A stretch of DNA of 64,000 nt, from assembly GCF_001679725.1 (NCBI RefSeq), contig NZ_CP016282.1, forward strand, positions 1,612,001 through 1,676,000, read 5' to 3'. The translations under genes and the position numbers were made by a program. The notes under the pieces are model-generated. The model searched no databases, had not been told where the DNA came from, and worked only from the letters and a program-made list of their open reading frames with translations. The stretch comes from Cryobacterium arcticum. GTDB taxonomy: Bacteria > Actinomycetota > Actinomycetes > Actinomycetales > Microbacteriaceae. The first letter of the stretch is position 1. Every line of letters starts with the position of its first letter. Below, piece by piece: positions 1-8,376 of this stretch.

Positions 1-699
1 CTCACCCGGGTCGACCGCAAGTACGTGTTGCCGCGGAGCGAGCTCGGCGAGGTCCTGGCCGACCTCGACCCCGGCGTGCGGGTGCTGGACATCGACGGGG
101 TGCGGTCGTCGGCGTACGAATCGGTGTATTTCGACACCCCGGAGCTCACCAGCTTCCTCATGGCGGCGCATCCGCGTCGGCGGCGATTCAAGATCCGCAC
201 CCGCACCTACGTCGACTCCGCCCAGAGCTACCTCGAGGTGAAGACCCGCGGTGGCCGGGGCGTGACCGTCAAGGACCGCCTGCCGTACGGGATCGACGAC
301 CGGGACACCCTCACCAGCGAGGGCCGCCGGTACACCGACACGGTGCTGGACGAGGCTGAGATCCGCGGTGCGGAGGGGCAGGAACTCGTGCCCACTCTCA
401 CCACCCGCTACCTGCGCACGACCCTGTTCGTTCCGGAGTCCAGCAGCCGGGCCACGATCGACACGGGCCTGTCCTGGACCGCGGTGCCCACCGGTACCGG
501 GCCGCTCCGGCTGGACCGGCCGCACCTGGCGATCGTGGAGACCAAGTCCGGCTCGCGTGCCTCCGCGGTCGACCGGATCCTCTGGGCGCACGGGCACCGG
601 CCGGCCAGCATCTCGAAGTACGGCACCGGCATGGCGGCTCTTCGCACCGATCTCCCCGGCAACAAGTGGGCCCCCGTCCTGCGCCGGTACTTCCGCTAG
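1..699 (+). CDS. VTC-domain (polyphosphate polymerase-like) protein, 5'-truncated by the window edge
   Basis: The frame is open from base 1 and already reads TRVDRKYVLPR, the conserved opening of VTC domains, so the true start lies upstream. A GTG at 25 falls inside this motif and is unlikely to be the start. The expected tunnel motifs follow in order: YFDTPE, the basic RRRRFKIRTRTY stretch, YLEVKT and VKDR, and near the C-terminus VETKSGS. In yeast Vtc4 this fold makes polyphosphate from ATP inside a tunnel lined by Arg, Lys and Glu. In bacteria the activity of such stand-alone domains is mostly unproven. The neighbour downstream is a beta-repeat lipoprotein, a pairing that recurs in bacteria together with CotH or DUF4956 genes, so a role at the cell surface is possible. 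The family is certain; the substrate is not. Confidence 0.85.
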   Translation, partial: LTRVDRKYVLPRSELGEVLADLDPGVRVLDIDGVRSSAYESVYFDTPELTSFLMAAHPRRRRFKIRTRTYVDSAQSYLEVKTRGGRGVTVKDRLPYGIDDRDTLTSEGRRYTDTVLDEAEIRGAEGQELVPTLTTRYLRTTLFVPESSSRATIDTGLSWTAVPTGTGPLRLDRPHLAIVETKSGSRASAVDRILWAHGHRPASISKYGTGMAALRTDLPGNKWAPVLRRYFR

Positions 700-774
700 G
701 CGCCCCTCGCGCCGGCACTCCCCACCTCCTGACCTCCGCCCCAGCGCGGACACCCATCGATTGTGAGTACCCCC

Positions 775-2655
775 ATGAAGAAATCACCCGCCGCGCCATC
801 CGCGCCCGGCACCCGCCGCTTCGGTGTGCAGGCCTGTACCTACCGAGTGCTGCCGTTCCTCGTCACCGCGGCCCTGCTGACCGGATGCACCGCCGTCGCC
901 GGGGCCGCCGAGTCGACCGGCACCAGCGGCACCAGCGCCTCCGCCACGGCCGCCGTCGCCGTGGACACGTCCACCACCGCCGCCGAGGTGCTGGCCGCGA
1001 ACCAGCAGACCCACGACGACGCCACCGACTACGAGTGGGACGACGCCGACGTGGTGGCGATCACCCTCGACGGCGACGGCGCCTCAATCGACACGGAAAC
1101 CGAAGACAGCCCCTCCGAAGACACCGGGGCCGTGACCGTCTCCGGCAGCACCGTGACCATCACGGCCGCAGGTACCTACGAGCTCAGCGGCACCCTCGAC
1201 GACGGCCAGATCGTCGTCGCCTCCGCGGGTGAGGGCACCGTGCGCCTGATCCTCAACGGCGTCGAGGTGAGCAACTCCACCGGGGCCGCCCTGGTCGTCT
1301 CCGAGGCCGACGAGGCGATGATCGTGCTGGCCGACGGCTCGAGCAACTCCCTCTCCGACACCGACAGCTACGCCGAGGACGCCGACGCCAACGCGGCGCT
1401 CTACAGTGCGGCCGACCTGACCATCACGGGCACGGGCTCGCTCGACGTGACCGGCAACGGCAACGACGGCATCACCAGCACGGATGGCCTGATCATCAAC
1501 TCAGGCACCGTCACGGTGACGGCGGTGGACGACGGCATCCGCGGCAAGGACTACGTGGTGGTGGACGGCGGCACGGTCACTGTCACCGCCGGCGGCGACG
1601 GCCTGAAGTCCGACAACGCCGAGGACGTCACCCGCGGCTACATCTCACTGACCGGCGGCACCATCGACGTGACGGCCGCGGGAGACGGCATGCAGGCCGT
1701 CACGGACGTGGTGCTCTCCGGCGCCGATGTCACCGTGCGGTCTGGCGGCGGCCACACGGCCACGGGCGCAGACGACGTCTCGGCCAAAGGCCTCAAGTCC
1801 GGGGTGGTGACGGTCGTCGACGGCGGCACCCTCTCCGTCGATGCGGCGGATGACGCGTTGCACTCCGACGGAACCGTGCGGATCGCCTCGGGCGAGGTCA
1901 CCCTCGCAGCCGGCGACGACGGGGTGCACGCCGACACGGCGCTCGACATCATCGGCGGCAGCACCACAGTGACCACCTCCTACGAGGGACTCGAGAGCAC
2001 GGCCATCAGCATCGGGGACGGTACCGTCTCGGTCACCGCCAGCGACGACGGCCTCAACGCCTCCAGCGGCAGCACCACGACCGCCCAGGGCGGCGGTGGC
2101 GGCATGGACTCCGACGGTGGGGAGACCATCACCATCACCGGCGGCAGCACGGTCATCGACGCGGGGGGAGACGGCTTCGACTCCAACGGGTCGGCGACCA
2201 TGAGCGGCGGCACCCTCGTGGTGAACGGTCCCACCAACGACGGCAACGGTGCGCTCGACGTGAACGGAACCTTCACCATGACCGGCGGCACTCTGGTGGC
2301 CGCCGGAAGCGCCGGGATGGCGGTGTCGCCCGAAACCGGCTCCGGCCAGACCTTCGTGGCGATCTCGCTCGATTCGGTGCAGGACGCCGGCAGCACGGTG
2401 CAGCTCGTGGACGGCTCTGGCGACGTGGTGATGGCCTTCGAATCGATCAAGGACTTCCAGTCCGTGGTGCTCTCTTCCGACGAGCTGACCGACGGCGAGA
2501 CGTACACCGTCTACGTGGGCGGATCGGCCTCGGGCGAGATCGCGGACGGGGTCTACGCCGACGGCGACTACTCGGCGGCGACGAACGCGACAACCGTCAC
2601 CGCCGGTGTGGCGGCAACGGGAACGATGGGCGGCGGCGGAGGCGGCCCGCGCTAA
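775..2655 (+). CDS. Carbohydrate-binding domain-containing (DUF4353-type) beta-repeat lipoprotein
   Basis: The 626-residue product starts at ATG 775 with a basic N-terminus, a hydrophobic stretch and a lipobox LLTG-Cys38, so it should be an exported lipoprotein. An in-frame GTG at 763 is an alternative start. After a Ser/Thr/Ala-rich spacer, residues of about 90-500 consist of repeated short beta-strand units of the kind GGTVTVTAGGDGL, rich in Gly, Asp and Thr. This is the pattern of right-handed parallel beta-helix proteins of the DUF4353 (Cthe_2159-like) family, some of which bind cellulose or polygalacturonate and calcium. The C-terminus ends in a glycine run, GGGGGG. It follows the VTC gene by 75 bp, so the two are probably co-transcribed. 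The ligand is unknown. Confidence 0.8.
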   Translation: MKKSPAAPSAPGTRRFGVQACTYRVLPFLVTAALLTGCTAVAGAAESTGTSGTSASATAAVAVDTSTTAAEVLAANQQTHDDATDYEWDDADVVAITLDGDGASIDTETEDSPSEDTGAVTVSGSTVTITAAGTYELSGTLDDGQIVVASAGEGTVRLILNGVEVSNSTGAALVVSEADEAMIVLADGSSNSLSDTDSYAEDADANAALYSAADLTITGTGSLDVTGNGNDGITSTDGLIINSGTVTVTAVDDGIRGKDYVVVDGGTVTVTAGGDGLKSDNAEDVTRGYISLTGGTIDVTAAGDGMQAVTDVVLSGADVTVRSGGGHTATGADDVSAKGLKSGVVTVVDGGTLSVDAADDALHSDGTVRIASGEVTLAAGDDGVHADTALDIIGGSTTVTTSYEGLESTAISIGDGTVSVTASDDGLNASSGSTTTAQGGGGGMDSDGGETITITGGSTVIDAGGDGFDSNGSATMSGGTLVVNGPTNDGNGALDVNGTFTMTGGTLVAAGSAGMAVSPETGSGQTFVAISLDSVQDAGSTVQLVDGSGDVVMAFESIKDFQSVVLSSDELTDGETYTVYVGGSASGEIADGVYADGDYSAATNATTVTAGVAATGTMGGGGGGPR

Positions 2656-2667
2656 CCGGTTCCCCGG

Positions 2668-2774
2668 GATGCTCGTAGCTCGTGAAGATGCTCGCAGCGG
2701 GTGAAAATGACCCCCTTTTCACCCGCTGCGAGCATTTTCGCCCGCTGTGACGCTGTTCACACGCTGCGACCGGA
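2668..2774. repeat. Array of 19-bp repeats in opposing orientations forming a 20-bp perfect hairpin
   Basis: Two copies read in one direction (2668-2686 gatgctcgtagctcgtgaa and 2687-2705 gatgctcgcagcgggtgaa). Three copies read in the other (2718-2736 ttcacccgctgcgagcatt, 2737-2755, 2756-2774). The inner copies form perfect 20-bp arms at 2688-2707 and 2716-2735 with an 8-nt loop. The array sits in the spacer between the lipoprotein gene and the holin-like gene. It could terminate transcription, but the 19-bp phasing goes beyond a simple terminator. Confidence 0.85.
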
Positions 2775-2829
2775 CGGGAAGCCCGCGGCGGGGGATGACG
2801 GGGCACCTGCCCGGCGCTACCATCGCGGC

Positions 2830-3234
2830 ATGATTCGCATCCTGTTGCGCGCGTTGATCTTCCTGCTGTCGGCGGCGCTGGGACTGTGGGTGGCCTCGCT
2901 TCTGCTGCCCGACCTCACGGTCACTCCGAGTGGCTTCATCACGGCCGTCGTGGTCTTCGCCGTGACGCAGAGCGTGCTCTCGCCGTTCCTGGCCAAGGTC
3001 ATCGCCCGGGGCGCGCCCGCCTTCCTGGGCGGGATCGGGCTGGTGTCGACCTTCGTTGCGCTGTGGATCGCGTCGCTGTTTCCCGGCGGACTCACCATCG
3101 TGGGCTGGCAGACCTGGATCCTCGCCGCTCTGGTGGTGTGGCTGGTCACGGCCCTGGCGACCCTGCTGCTGCCGTTGTTGCTCCTGCGCGAGGCGAAGAA
3201 CAAGCGCACCGACGCGGCCGGTCGCACGCCGTAG
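2830..3234 (+). CDS. Phage holin family IV-type membrane protein
   Basis: This 134-residue protein is almost entirely hydrophobic, with four predicted membrane segments (about 5-27, 35-55, 62-85 and 93-118) and a short basic tail KNKRTDAAGRTP. Size, topology and the opening MIRILLRALIFLLSAALGLW match the actinobacterial four-segment holin superfamily IV, which is usually chromosomal and not linked to prophage. ATG 2830 is chosen because upstream in-frame codons run through the 19-bp repeat array. No phage genes surround it, so a lysis role is not supported here. Membrane permeability or envelope maintenance is a guess. Confidence 0.7.
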   Translation: MIRILLRALIFLLSAALGLWVASLLLPDLTVTPSGFITAVVVFAVTQSVLSPFLAKVIARGAPAFLGGIGLVSTFVALWIASLFPGGLTIVGWQTWILAALVVWLVTALATLLLPLLLLREAKNKRTDAAGRTP

Positions 3235-3286
3235 AGGTACGACCGGGGTGAGGTGCCGCAGGTCGCGGGGTCTCGTTCCTGCCCGA

Positions 3287-4486
3287 TCAGGTGCGCCGCA
3301 GGCCCACGGCGGTCAGGGCCAGGCAGCCGGCGCAGGCGACTGCGAGCAGCGAGAGCATCAGCGGGTAACCGACGAAGCCGCTCAGGCTCGCGAAGGCGAC
3401 GGGCAGCAGGAAGCCCACGTAGGTGAGGCTGTAGTAGACGCCCGTGATGCCGGCGAGGTCGGTCGGCGTGGAGATGCGTTGGATCTCGACCAGCCCGGCG
3501 ACCACCGTGATGCCGTAGGCGGCGCCGAGCAGGATCCCGGTTCCCAGGGCCAGCGCGGGGGAGAGCGTGAGCGACGTGGCCACGGCGCTGAGCACGCCCA
3601 CCACCATGAGTCCCATCCCCACCAGGAGCGCCCGGCCGTGGGTGATCGAGTTGAGGCGCGACACCTGCGGTTGCACGAGGGCGCCGGTGCCGAGGGTCAC
3701 CACGGTCAGGAGGGTGGCGAAGGCGAGGTTCAGCTCGCCGAGCTGCGCCTCCACGAGCTTGGGCATCATGGCGTACGCGATGCCGGCGGCGCCGAACACC
3801 CAGGGCGCCGTGGGCAGCACCACGCGGAGGAAGCGGCGGTGCCCGGCGAGGGGCACCTGCAGGTCGAGCCAGAGGGAGCCGTGCACCCGGCTGCGGGGCA
3901 CGGACTCCGGGGTGCGGAGTAGGGCGGGCAGGATCGCCAGGCTGAGCAGGATGTGCACAGCGTAGGGCAGCAGAGTCGGCAGCGGCCCCCACTGAGCGAG
4001 AACCCCGGACACCCCGGCGCCCAGTCCGAAACCGATCGTCAGGGTGAGCGCCGGCCGCCGCGCGCCGGCCGTGGGGCGGGCGACCAGGTCGAACGGGGCG
4101 CTGGAGAGCTCCTTGAGCCAGGCTGTTCCCACCGACATGGCCACGCCCACACTCAGACCGGCGAGGAACCGGCCCAGGCAGATGATCACCTCGCTGGAAA
4201 AGCCCAGGCCCAACAGGACGCTGGCCGTGATGCCGGCGACCACGCCCGCGATCACGAGGGGCTTGCGTCCGTACCGGTCGGAGAGCGCACCCGCGAGCAG
4301 GAGGCCTGGGACCAGGCCGACCACGTAGAGCCCGAGGAAGAGATCCGCCGTCACGGTGGAGTAGTGGCCGAGGGTCTCGTACATGTGCAGCAGAGGGGTG
4401 AAGTGGTTGCCGCCCCAGGCCATCACGAAGAGTGCGGGGGCGGCAAGCTGCCACGGGGGAATGACGCGGGGAGTGCGGGGAGACAT
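3287..4486 (-). CDS. MFS transporter
   Basis: A 399-residue major facilitator superfamily protein with about 12 predicted membrane helices. The MFS motif A is visible in the loop after helix 2 as GALSDRYGRKPLV. The substrate cannot be read from sequence. The gene lies 89 bp downstream of a GntR/FCD regulator on the same strand, so the pair probably forms one unit, with the regulator controlling export or uptake of a small metabolite. The downstream neighbour is convergent. Confidence 0.85.
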   Translation of the reverse strand: MSPRTPRVIPPWQLAAPALFVMAWGGNHFTPLLHMYETLGHYSTVTADLFLGLYVVGLVPGLLLAGALSDRYGRKPLVIAGVVAGITASVLLGLGFSSEVIICLGRFLAGLSVGVAMSVGTAWLKELSSAPFDLVARPTAGARRPALTLTIGFGLGAGVSGVLAQWGPLPTLLPYAVHILLSLAILPALLRTPESVPRSRVHGSLWLDLQVPLAGHRRFLRVVLPTAPWVFGAAGIAYAMMPKLVEAQLGELNLAFATLLTVVTLGTGALVQPQVSRLNSITHGRALLVGMGLMVVGVLSAVATSLTLSPALALGTGILLGAAYGITVVAGLVEIQRISTPTDLAGITGVYYSLTYVGFLLPVAFASLSGFVGYPLMLSLLAVACAGCLALTAVGLRRT

Positions 4487-4575
4487 GGGTCTTTTCGGTC
4501 GGGAGGGCGGACGAGGCGAGGACGGGTGGGGACGGGTGGGGTAGAAGGTCCGGGGAGAGCGGGCGGGGCGCCGGG

Positions 4576-5247
4576 CTAGAGCGACCGGTGCACGCGGTGC
4601 CCGGTTTCCAGGTGCAGGCGCAAGGCCGCGTCATAGGCGAGGGTGTCGCCGGCGCGCAGGTGGTCAGCCAACACGGTGTGCTCGTCGATGAGCACGGTGA
4701 TGCTGTCGGGGTCGCGGGCCGCCACCCGGTGTACAAGCCGTTCGAGCCGGGGGCCCAGGCGGGCGTAGATGTCGTCGATGATCCGGTTGCCGGTCTCGTC
4801 GACGATGCGGGAGTGGAACCTGTGGTCTGCGCGGGCGTAGGCGAGGAGGTCGCCCGCCACGGCGGCATCCGTCTGGGCTTGGATGAGGGCGCGCAGCTCG
4901 GCGTCGACGGCCTCGATCTGGTGGGGACGCCCACCGATCAACTGCACGGCCTTGGTCTCCAGGAGCATGCGCACCTGGAGCAGGTCTGCGGTCTCCGCGT
5001 CGTCGACGGCCGTGACCACGGCGCCCTTCTTGGGGAAGAGACGCAACAGGCCGGCGGACTCGAGCATGAGGAAGGCCTCGCGCACGGGGGTGCGGCTGAG
5101 TCCGAGGGTGTGGGCCACGTCGCCCTCGGTGATGAGGGCGCTCGCCGCGAGCGTGCCCGAGATGATGGCGTCGGCCACGTGGGAGTACGCGCGATCGACC
5201 GCGGACGGCCCGTTGGAAAGGGGGCGGGCGGAAGTCGACGACTGCAT
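4576..5247 (-). CDS. GntR family transcriptional regulator, FCD subfamily
   Basis: The 223-residue protein has an N-terminal winged helix-turn-helix (about residues 17-80, with the hallmark SRTPVREAFLMLESAGLL) and a C-terminal all-helical FCD ligand domain. That domain shows the usual acidic and histidine metal or ligand residues (D-x3-H in DHRFH, later H in DEHTVL and HLETGH). FCD regulators are usually repressors released by small organic acids. It heads the unit with the MFS gene. A short TGAT-N6-ATCA dyad lies just upstream and may be its autoregulatory operator. Confidence 0.9.
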   Translation of the reverse strand: MQSSTSARPLSNGPSAVDRAYSHVADAIISGTLAASALITEGDVAHTLGLSRTPVREAFLMLESAGLLRLFPKKGAVVTAVDDAETADLLQVRMLLETKAVQLIGGRPHQIEAVDAELRALIQAQTDAAVAGDLLAYARADHRFHSRIVDETGNRIIDDIYARLGPRLERLVHRVAARDPDSITVLIDEHTVLADHLRAGDTLAYDAALRLHLETGHRVHRSL

Positions 5248-5263
5248 GTTCTCATCGTAGCGC

Positions 5264-5277
5264 TGATAAATGCATCA
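5264..5277. promoter_or_regulatory. Candidate GntR operator (TGAT-N6-ATCA dyad)
   Basis: The sequence tgataaatgcatca lies 17 bp upstream of the GntR start, in an AT-rich patch that stands out from the GC-rich surroundings. Spaced dyads of this size are typical FCD-regulator sites. Assignment rests on position and symmetry only. Confidence 0.4.
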
Positions 5278-5425
5278 ATAACCTCAACAGGGCTCGGCGG
5301 TGTGATCAGCGGGGAGGTACGGCGACCCGGCAGTAGAGTGCAGTCACCGTGAGCCGACGATGCCTCGCCCCGGAATCCGCCGGAGACGGCCAGAGCCGGA
5401 TCCGGCCTGAGTGGAAGAACGACTG

Positions 5426-6271
5426 ATGAGCGAACGAACGATTGTGATCACCGGGGCCAGCGACGGAATCGGCGCTGCTGCGGCTCGAGCGCTCAGCGGC
5501 TCGGGCAACCGGGTGGTCATCGTGGGGCGCTCGCCGGAGCGGACCCAGGCCATCGCGGCCGAACTCGGAGCCGACCATTTCATCGCCGACTTCAGCAGGC
5601 TCGCCGAGGTACGCACCCTGGCCTCCGATCTGCTCAAGCGGTACCCGCGCATCGATGTCCTGGCCAACAACGCCGGCGGCATCATGGGGGACCGGGAGCT
5701 CACGGTCGACGGTCACGAGAAGACCATGCAGGTCAATCACCTGGCCCCGTTCCTGCTCACCACGCTGCTGATGGACCGCCTCCTCGCGAGCCGGGCCGCG
5801 GTGATCAACACCTCGAGTGCCGCCAACCGGTTCGGTCGCATCAACCTCGACGACCTCGACAACGAACGCAAGTACTCGGCCAACAAGGCCTACGGCGATG
5901 CCAAGCTCGCCAACATCCTCTTCACCCGCGAGCTGCACCGGCGCTACAACGCGCTCGGCCTGGTCACTGCGGCCTTCCACCCCGGCGTGGTCGCCACGAG
6001 TTTCTCCACCGGCTCGACCAGTGTCATGCGTTTCATCTACCAGACCGCCCTCAAGCGCATGCTGATCACGCCGGAGAAGGGCGCCGACACCCTGATCTGG
6101 CTGGCCAGCACGGCGGCCGGAGTCGATTGGCAGTCCGGCGAGTTCTACGAGAAGCGCCGCGTGCAGACCGCCAACAGGCAGGCCGCGGATGCGGGGCTCG
6201 CGACGGCCCTGTGGGAACGCAGCGCCGATATGGTCGCCACCGACCTGCTGCCGCAGGACCACGCCTCCTAG
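5426..6271 (+). CDS. Short-chain dehydrogenase/reductase
   Basis: A 281-residue SDR. The NAD(P)-binding glycine motif TGASDGIG lies at residues 8-15, the NNAGG motif follows, the catalytic Ser is in INTSSAANR, and the catalytic pair is Y-x3-K in AYGDAKLAN. The overall pattern, including a helix after the active site and no C-terminal GG-D/N motif, resembles the retinol dehydrogenase/WW-domain oxidoreductase-like group. ATG 5426 is preferred because GGAAG precedes it by eight bases; an upstream in-frame GTG at 5411 lacks such a site. The substrate is unknown, and the neighbours give no functional clue. Confidence 0.85.
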   Translation: MSERTIVITGASDGIGAAAARALSGSGNRVVIVGRSPERTQAIAAELGADHFIADFSRLAEVRTLASDLLKRYPRIDVLANNAGGIMGDRELTVDGHEKTMQVNHLAPFLLTTLLMDRLLASRAAVINTSSAANRFGRINLDDLDNERKYSANKAYGDAKLANILFTRELHRRYNALGLVTAAFHPGVVATSFSTGSTSVMRFIYQTALKRMLITPEKGADTLIWLASTAAGVDWQSGEFYEKRRVQTANRQAADAGLATALWERSADMVATDLLPQDHAS

Positions 6272-6329
6272 CCCGCAGCGGGTCCAGTTGTCGCAGGCAC
6301 GACGGGCGGCCAGGGCGCGGTGATCCCCG

Positions 6330-7289
6330 TCAGGAGATGCGCGTGAGGGCCGTGAAGGACATGGTCCCCGAGTAGCCGTTCTGGCAGGTCTGGTAGAGCA
6401 GGTCGTAGCCGCGCGGGATGTCCGCGGTGCTGTCCCGGTCGGCGTTGAGCATGGCCACGATCCCGTCGACCCGGTAGGTGCCGGCGTGCACGCCGGCGAG
6501 CGTGATCACGGTGCCCGCGTCGTCGGGGAAATCCTTGCCGCCGCACGACCAGTGCTCGGCGATGGTGGGCACGTTCTGGTAGTGCGCGGTCACGTCCACC
6601 GACCCGATGCACTCGTCGAGTTCCGGCGTCCACCCGGTGGCGTGCACGGTGTTGGTGTACCGCTCGCGCAGGATCCGGTCCTGTTCGGCCTGCCAGTCGG
6701 CCATGGCCTGCACGACGGCGGCCACCGGAGCGGCCAGGTCGTCGGCCACGCCCTGCACGCCCGACGCCGCCGTGAAGTCGAATGCCGCGAGTGCCTTCGC
6801 GTCGTCACGGATGCCCGGACCCAGCTCGAACACGGCGCTCCGGGTCGTCGAGGCATCAGCAGCGACTTCCGCGGCCGTGAGCTCCTGAGCGGCCGAGCTC
6901 AGGCGCAGGGTCACGGTGTCGATGGCGGCGGCGAGGTCCGCGCGCGGCTGCTCGTCGAGCACCTTGCCCGCGCTCTCGTCGAGCAGGGCGATCGCGTCGT
7001 CGAGGGCGCTCTCGCCGGTGCTCACGGTGTCCACGGCCGTGGACTGCTCGGCACGGAAGGCCTGGGCCGCGGCGTCGTAGGCGTTCTGGGCCTCGGACAC
7101 CGAAATGGTGCGAACGACGAATCCGGCGACAAGCAGCAGCGCGAGGGTTCCGGCGGCCACCAGCATGCCGGTGCGGATGCCGGTGCGGCGGCTGCCCCGC
7201 ATCCGGAGGCCGCGGACACGGCCACCGTTCTGCGGGGCGCGCGCCGACCCGGCTGCTTCCTGCCGCTCGTCCCCTGGAATTCGCCCCAC
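6330..7289 (-). CDS. Membrane-anchored hypothetical protein with extracytoplasmic helical domain
   Basis: I do not recognise the family. The 319-residue product has a basic N-terminal stretch, one hydrophobic segment at about residues 42-63 (MLVAAGTLALLLVAGFVV) and then a long region rich in Ala, Glu and Asp that is predicted helical, likely coiled-coil, to about residue 215. The C-terminal ~100 residues contain four Cys (DECIGS, HWSCGG, YQTCQNG) that could form two disulfides outside the cell. The start is GTG 7289; a later in-frame ATG 28 codons on would remove only the cytoplasmic head. It is convergent with the SDR gene. Confidence 0.6.
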   Translation of the reverse strand: MGRIPGDERQEAAGSARAPQNGGRVRGLRMRGSRRTGIRTGMLVAAGTLALLLVAGFVVRTISVSEAQNAYDAAAQAFRAEQSTAVDTVSTGESALDDAIALLDESAGKVLDEQPRADLAAAIDTVTLRLSSAAQELTAAEVAADASTTRSAVFELGPGIRDDAKALAAFDFTAASGVQGVADDLAAPVAAVVQAMADWQAEQDRILRERYTNTVHATGWTPELDECIGSVDVTAHYQNVPTIAEHWSCGGKDFPDDAGTVITLAGVHAGTYRVDGIVAMLNADRDSTADIPRGYDLLYQTCQNGYSGTMSFTALTRIS

Positions 7290-7406
7290 CCGCTTCGCCT
7301 GGCCGGCCGGTCGCCGGTTTCCGGTGGCCAGTTTATCGGGAGCATGTTACGGGCGGGGAAACTTCCGTGCTCCCGCCCGTACCCTCCGGCAGTCGACTCG
7401 GGCAGT

Positions 7407-8153
7407 ATGTCGTCGATGACGACACCGGCGATCCATATCGGGACCTCGGGGTGGAGCTACGACCACTGGGAGAACGTGCTCTACCCCGTCGGCCTGCCGC
7501 CGGCGAAGCGACTGGCCCACTATGTGGGCGCCTTCGACACCGTCGAGCTCAACGCCAGTTTCTACCGGTGGCCACGCCCGGACGTGTTCGCCGGGTGGAA
7601 CCGGCGCCTGCCGGCCGGATTCCTCATGTCGGTGAAGGCGCCCCGCGGGCTGACCCATGCGCGGAAGCTCTACGAACCCGAGGTGTGGGCCGGCCGCATC
7701 GAGGCGGGCTGGCACGAACTCGGTGAGCGTCGCGCCGTCCTGCTGGTGCAGCTGGCGCCCCGGCACGAGCGCGACGACGCCCGGCTGGACTACTTCCTCG
7801 GCGCCCTGCCGCCGTGGGTCCGGGTGGCCGTCGAATTCCGGCACGACAGCTGGCACGTCGAGGAGGTGTTCGCCATCCTCGAGCGGCACGGGGCCGCCTA
7901 CTGTGTGATGAGCGGAGCCGGGCTGCCCTGTGTGCTCCGCGCCACCGCGCCGTTCGTCTACGTGCGCCTGCACGGGCCCGCCCACGACGCGCTCTATGCC
8001 GGGTCGTATTCGGAGACGGATCTGCGCTGGTGGGCCGACCGCATCCGCGAGTGGCAGGCCGGCGGCCGGGAGGTGTTCGCCTATTTCAACAACGACGGCG
8101 ACGGCAACGCGGTGCGGAACGCCTGGACCCTGCGGGACCTGGTGGGAGTCTGA
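7407..8153 (+). CDS. DUF72 domain-containing protein (YecE family)
   Basis: The 248-residue product begins its conserved region with IHIGTSGWSYDHW and continues with VELNASFYRWP, the signature stretches of the DUF72 TIM-barrel family. FYRWP, KAPRGLTH, AVEFRHDSW and AYFNNDGDGNAVRNA are all in place, so the domain looks complete. The biochemical role of this family is not established. ATG 7407 and ATG 7416 are both possible starts. The gene is divergent from the hypothetical at 6330-7289. Confidence 0.85.
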   Translation: MSSMTTPAIHIGTSGWSYDHWENVLYPVGLPPAKRLAHYVGAFDTVELNASFYRWPRPDVFAGWNRRLPAGFLMSVKAPRGLTHARKLYEPEVWAGRIEAGWHELGERRAVLLVQLAPRHERDDARLDYFLGALPPWVRVAVEFRHDSWHVEEVFAILERHGAAYCVMSGAGLPCVLRATAPFVYVRLHGPAHDALYAGSYSETDLRWWADRIREWQAGGREVFAYFNNDGDGNAVRNAWTLRDLVGV

Positions 8154-8309
8154 GCGTTGGTGAGCAGGAGGACAGAAACCCCGCACAATGCCCCTAGCGC
8201 GCGGACCGGAGGTGGGATATGCAAACCGGCATACCAGCCGATTATCGGCCGGGCGAGCTCGCCAAACAGCCGGTCACGCCCCATCTGCCTGCATAGAATT
8301 GTGGCCCCG

Positions 8310-8357
8310 GACGCGGTCTGACGAGTCACCGCGTCGATGAGGCACCCGATCGGGTGC
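8310..8357. promoter_or_regulatory. Two adjacent palindromes upstream of the FAD oxidase gene
   Basis: An inverted repeat gacgcggt-N10-accgcgtc spans 8310-8335. A perfect 16-bp palindrome gcacccgatcgggtgc spans 8342-8357 and ends 19 bp before the start codon. A possible -10 hexamer tagaat lies at 8294-8299, which would place both dyads in the transcribed leader, a common location for repressor sites. No regulator gene is adjacent. Confidence 0.45.
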
Positions 8358-8376
8358 ATGTCCAGCAGAGGTGTCC

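Noticed and set aside
2830..3234. Holin gene as evidence of a prophage
   Set aside because: No integrase, capsid, tail or endolysin gene is near; this four-segment family is commonly chromosomal.
2817..4934. A long minus-strand frame across the MFS and GntR genes
   Set aside because: It overlaps two recognisable genes in another frame and reads as low-complexity Arg/Pro/Ala sequence.
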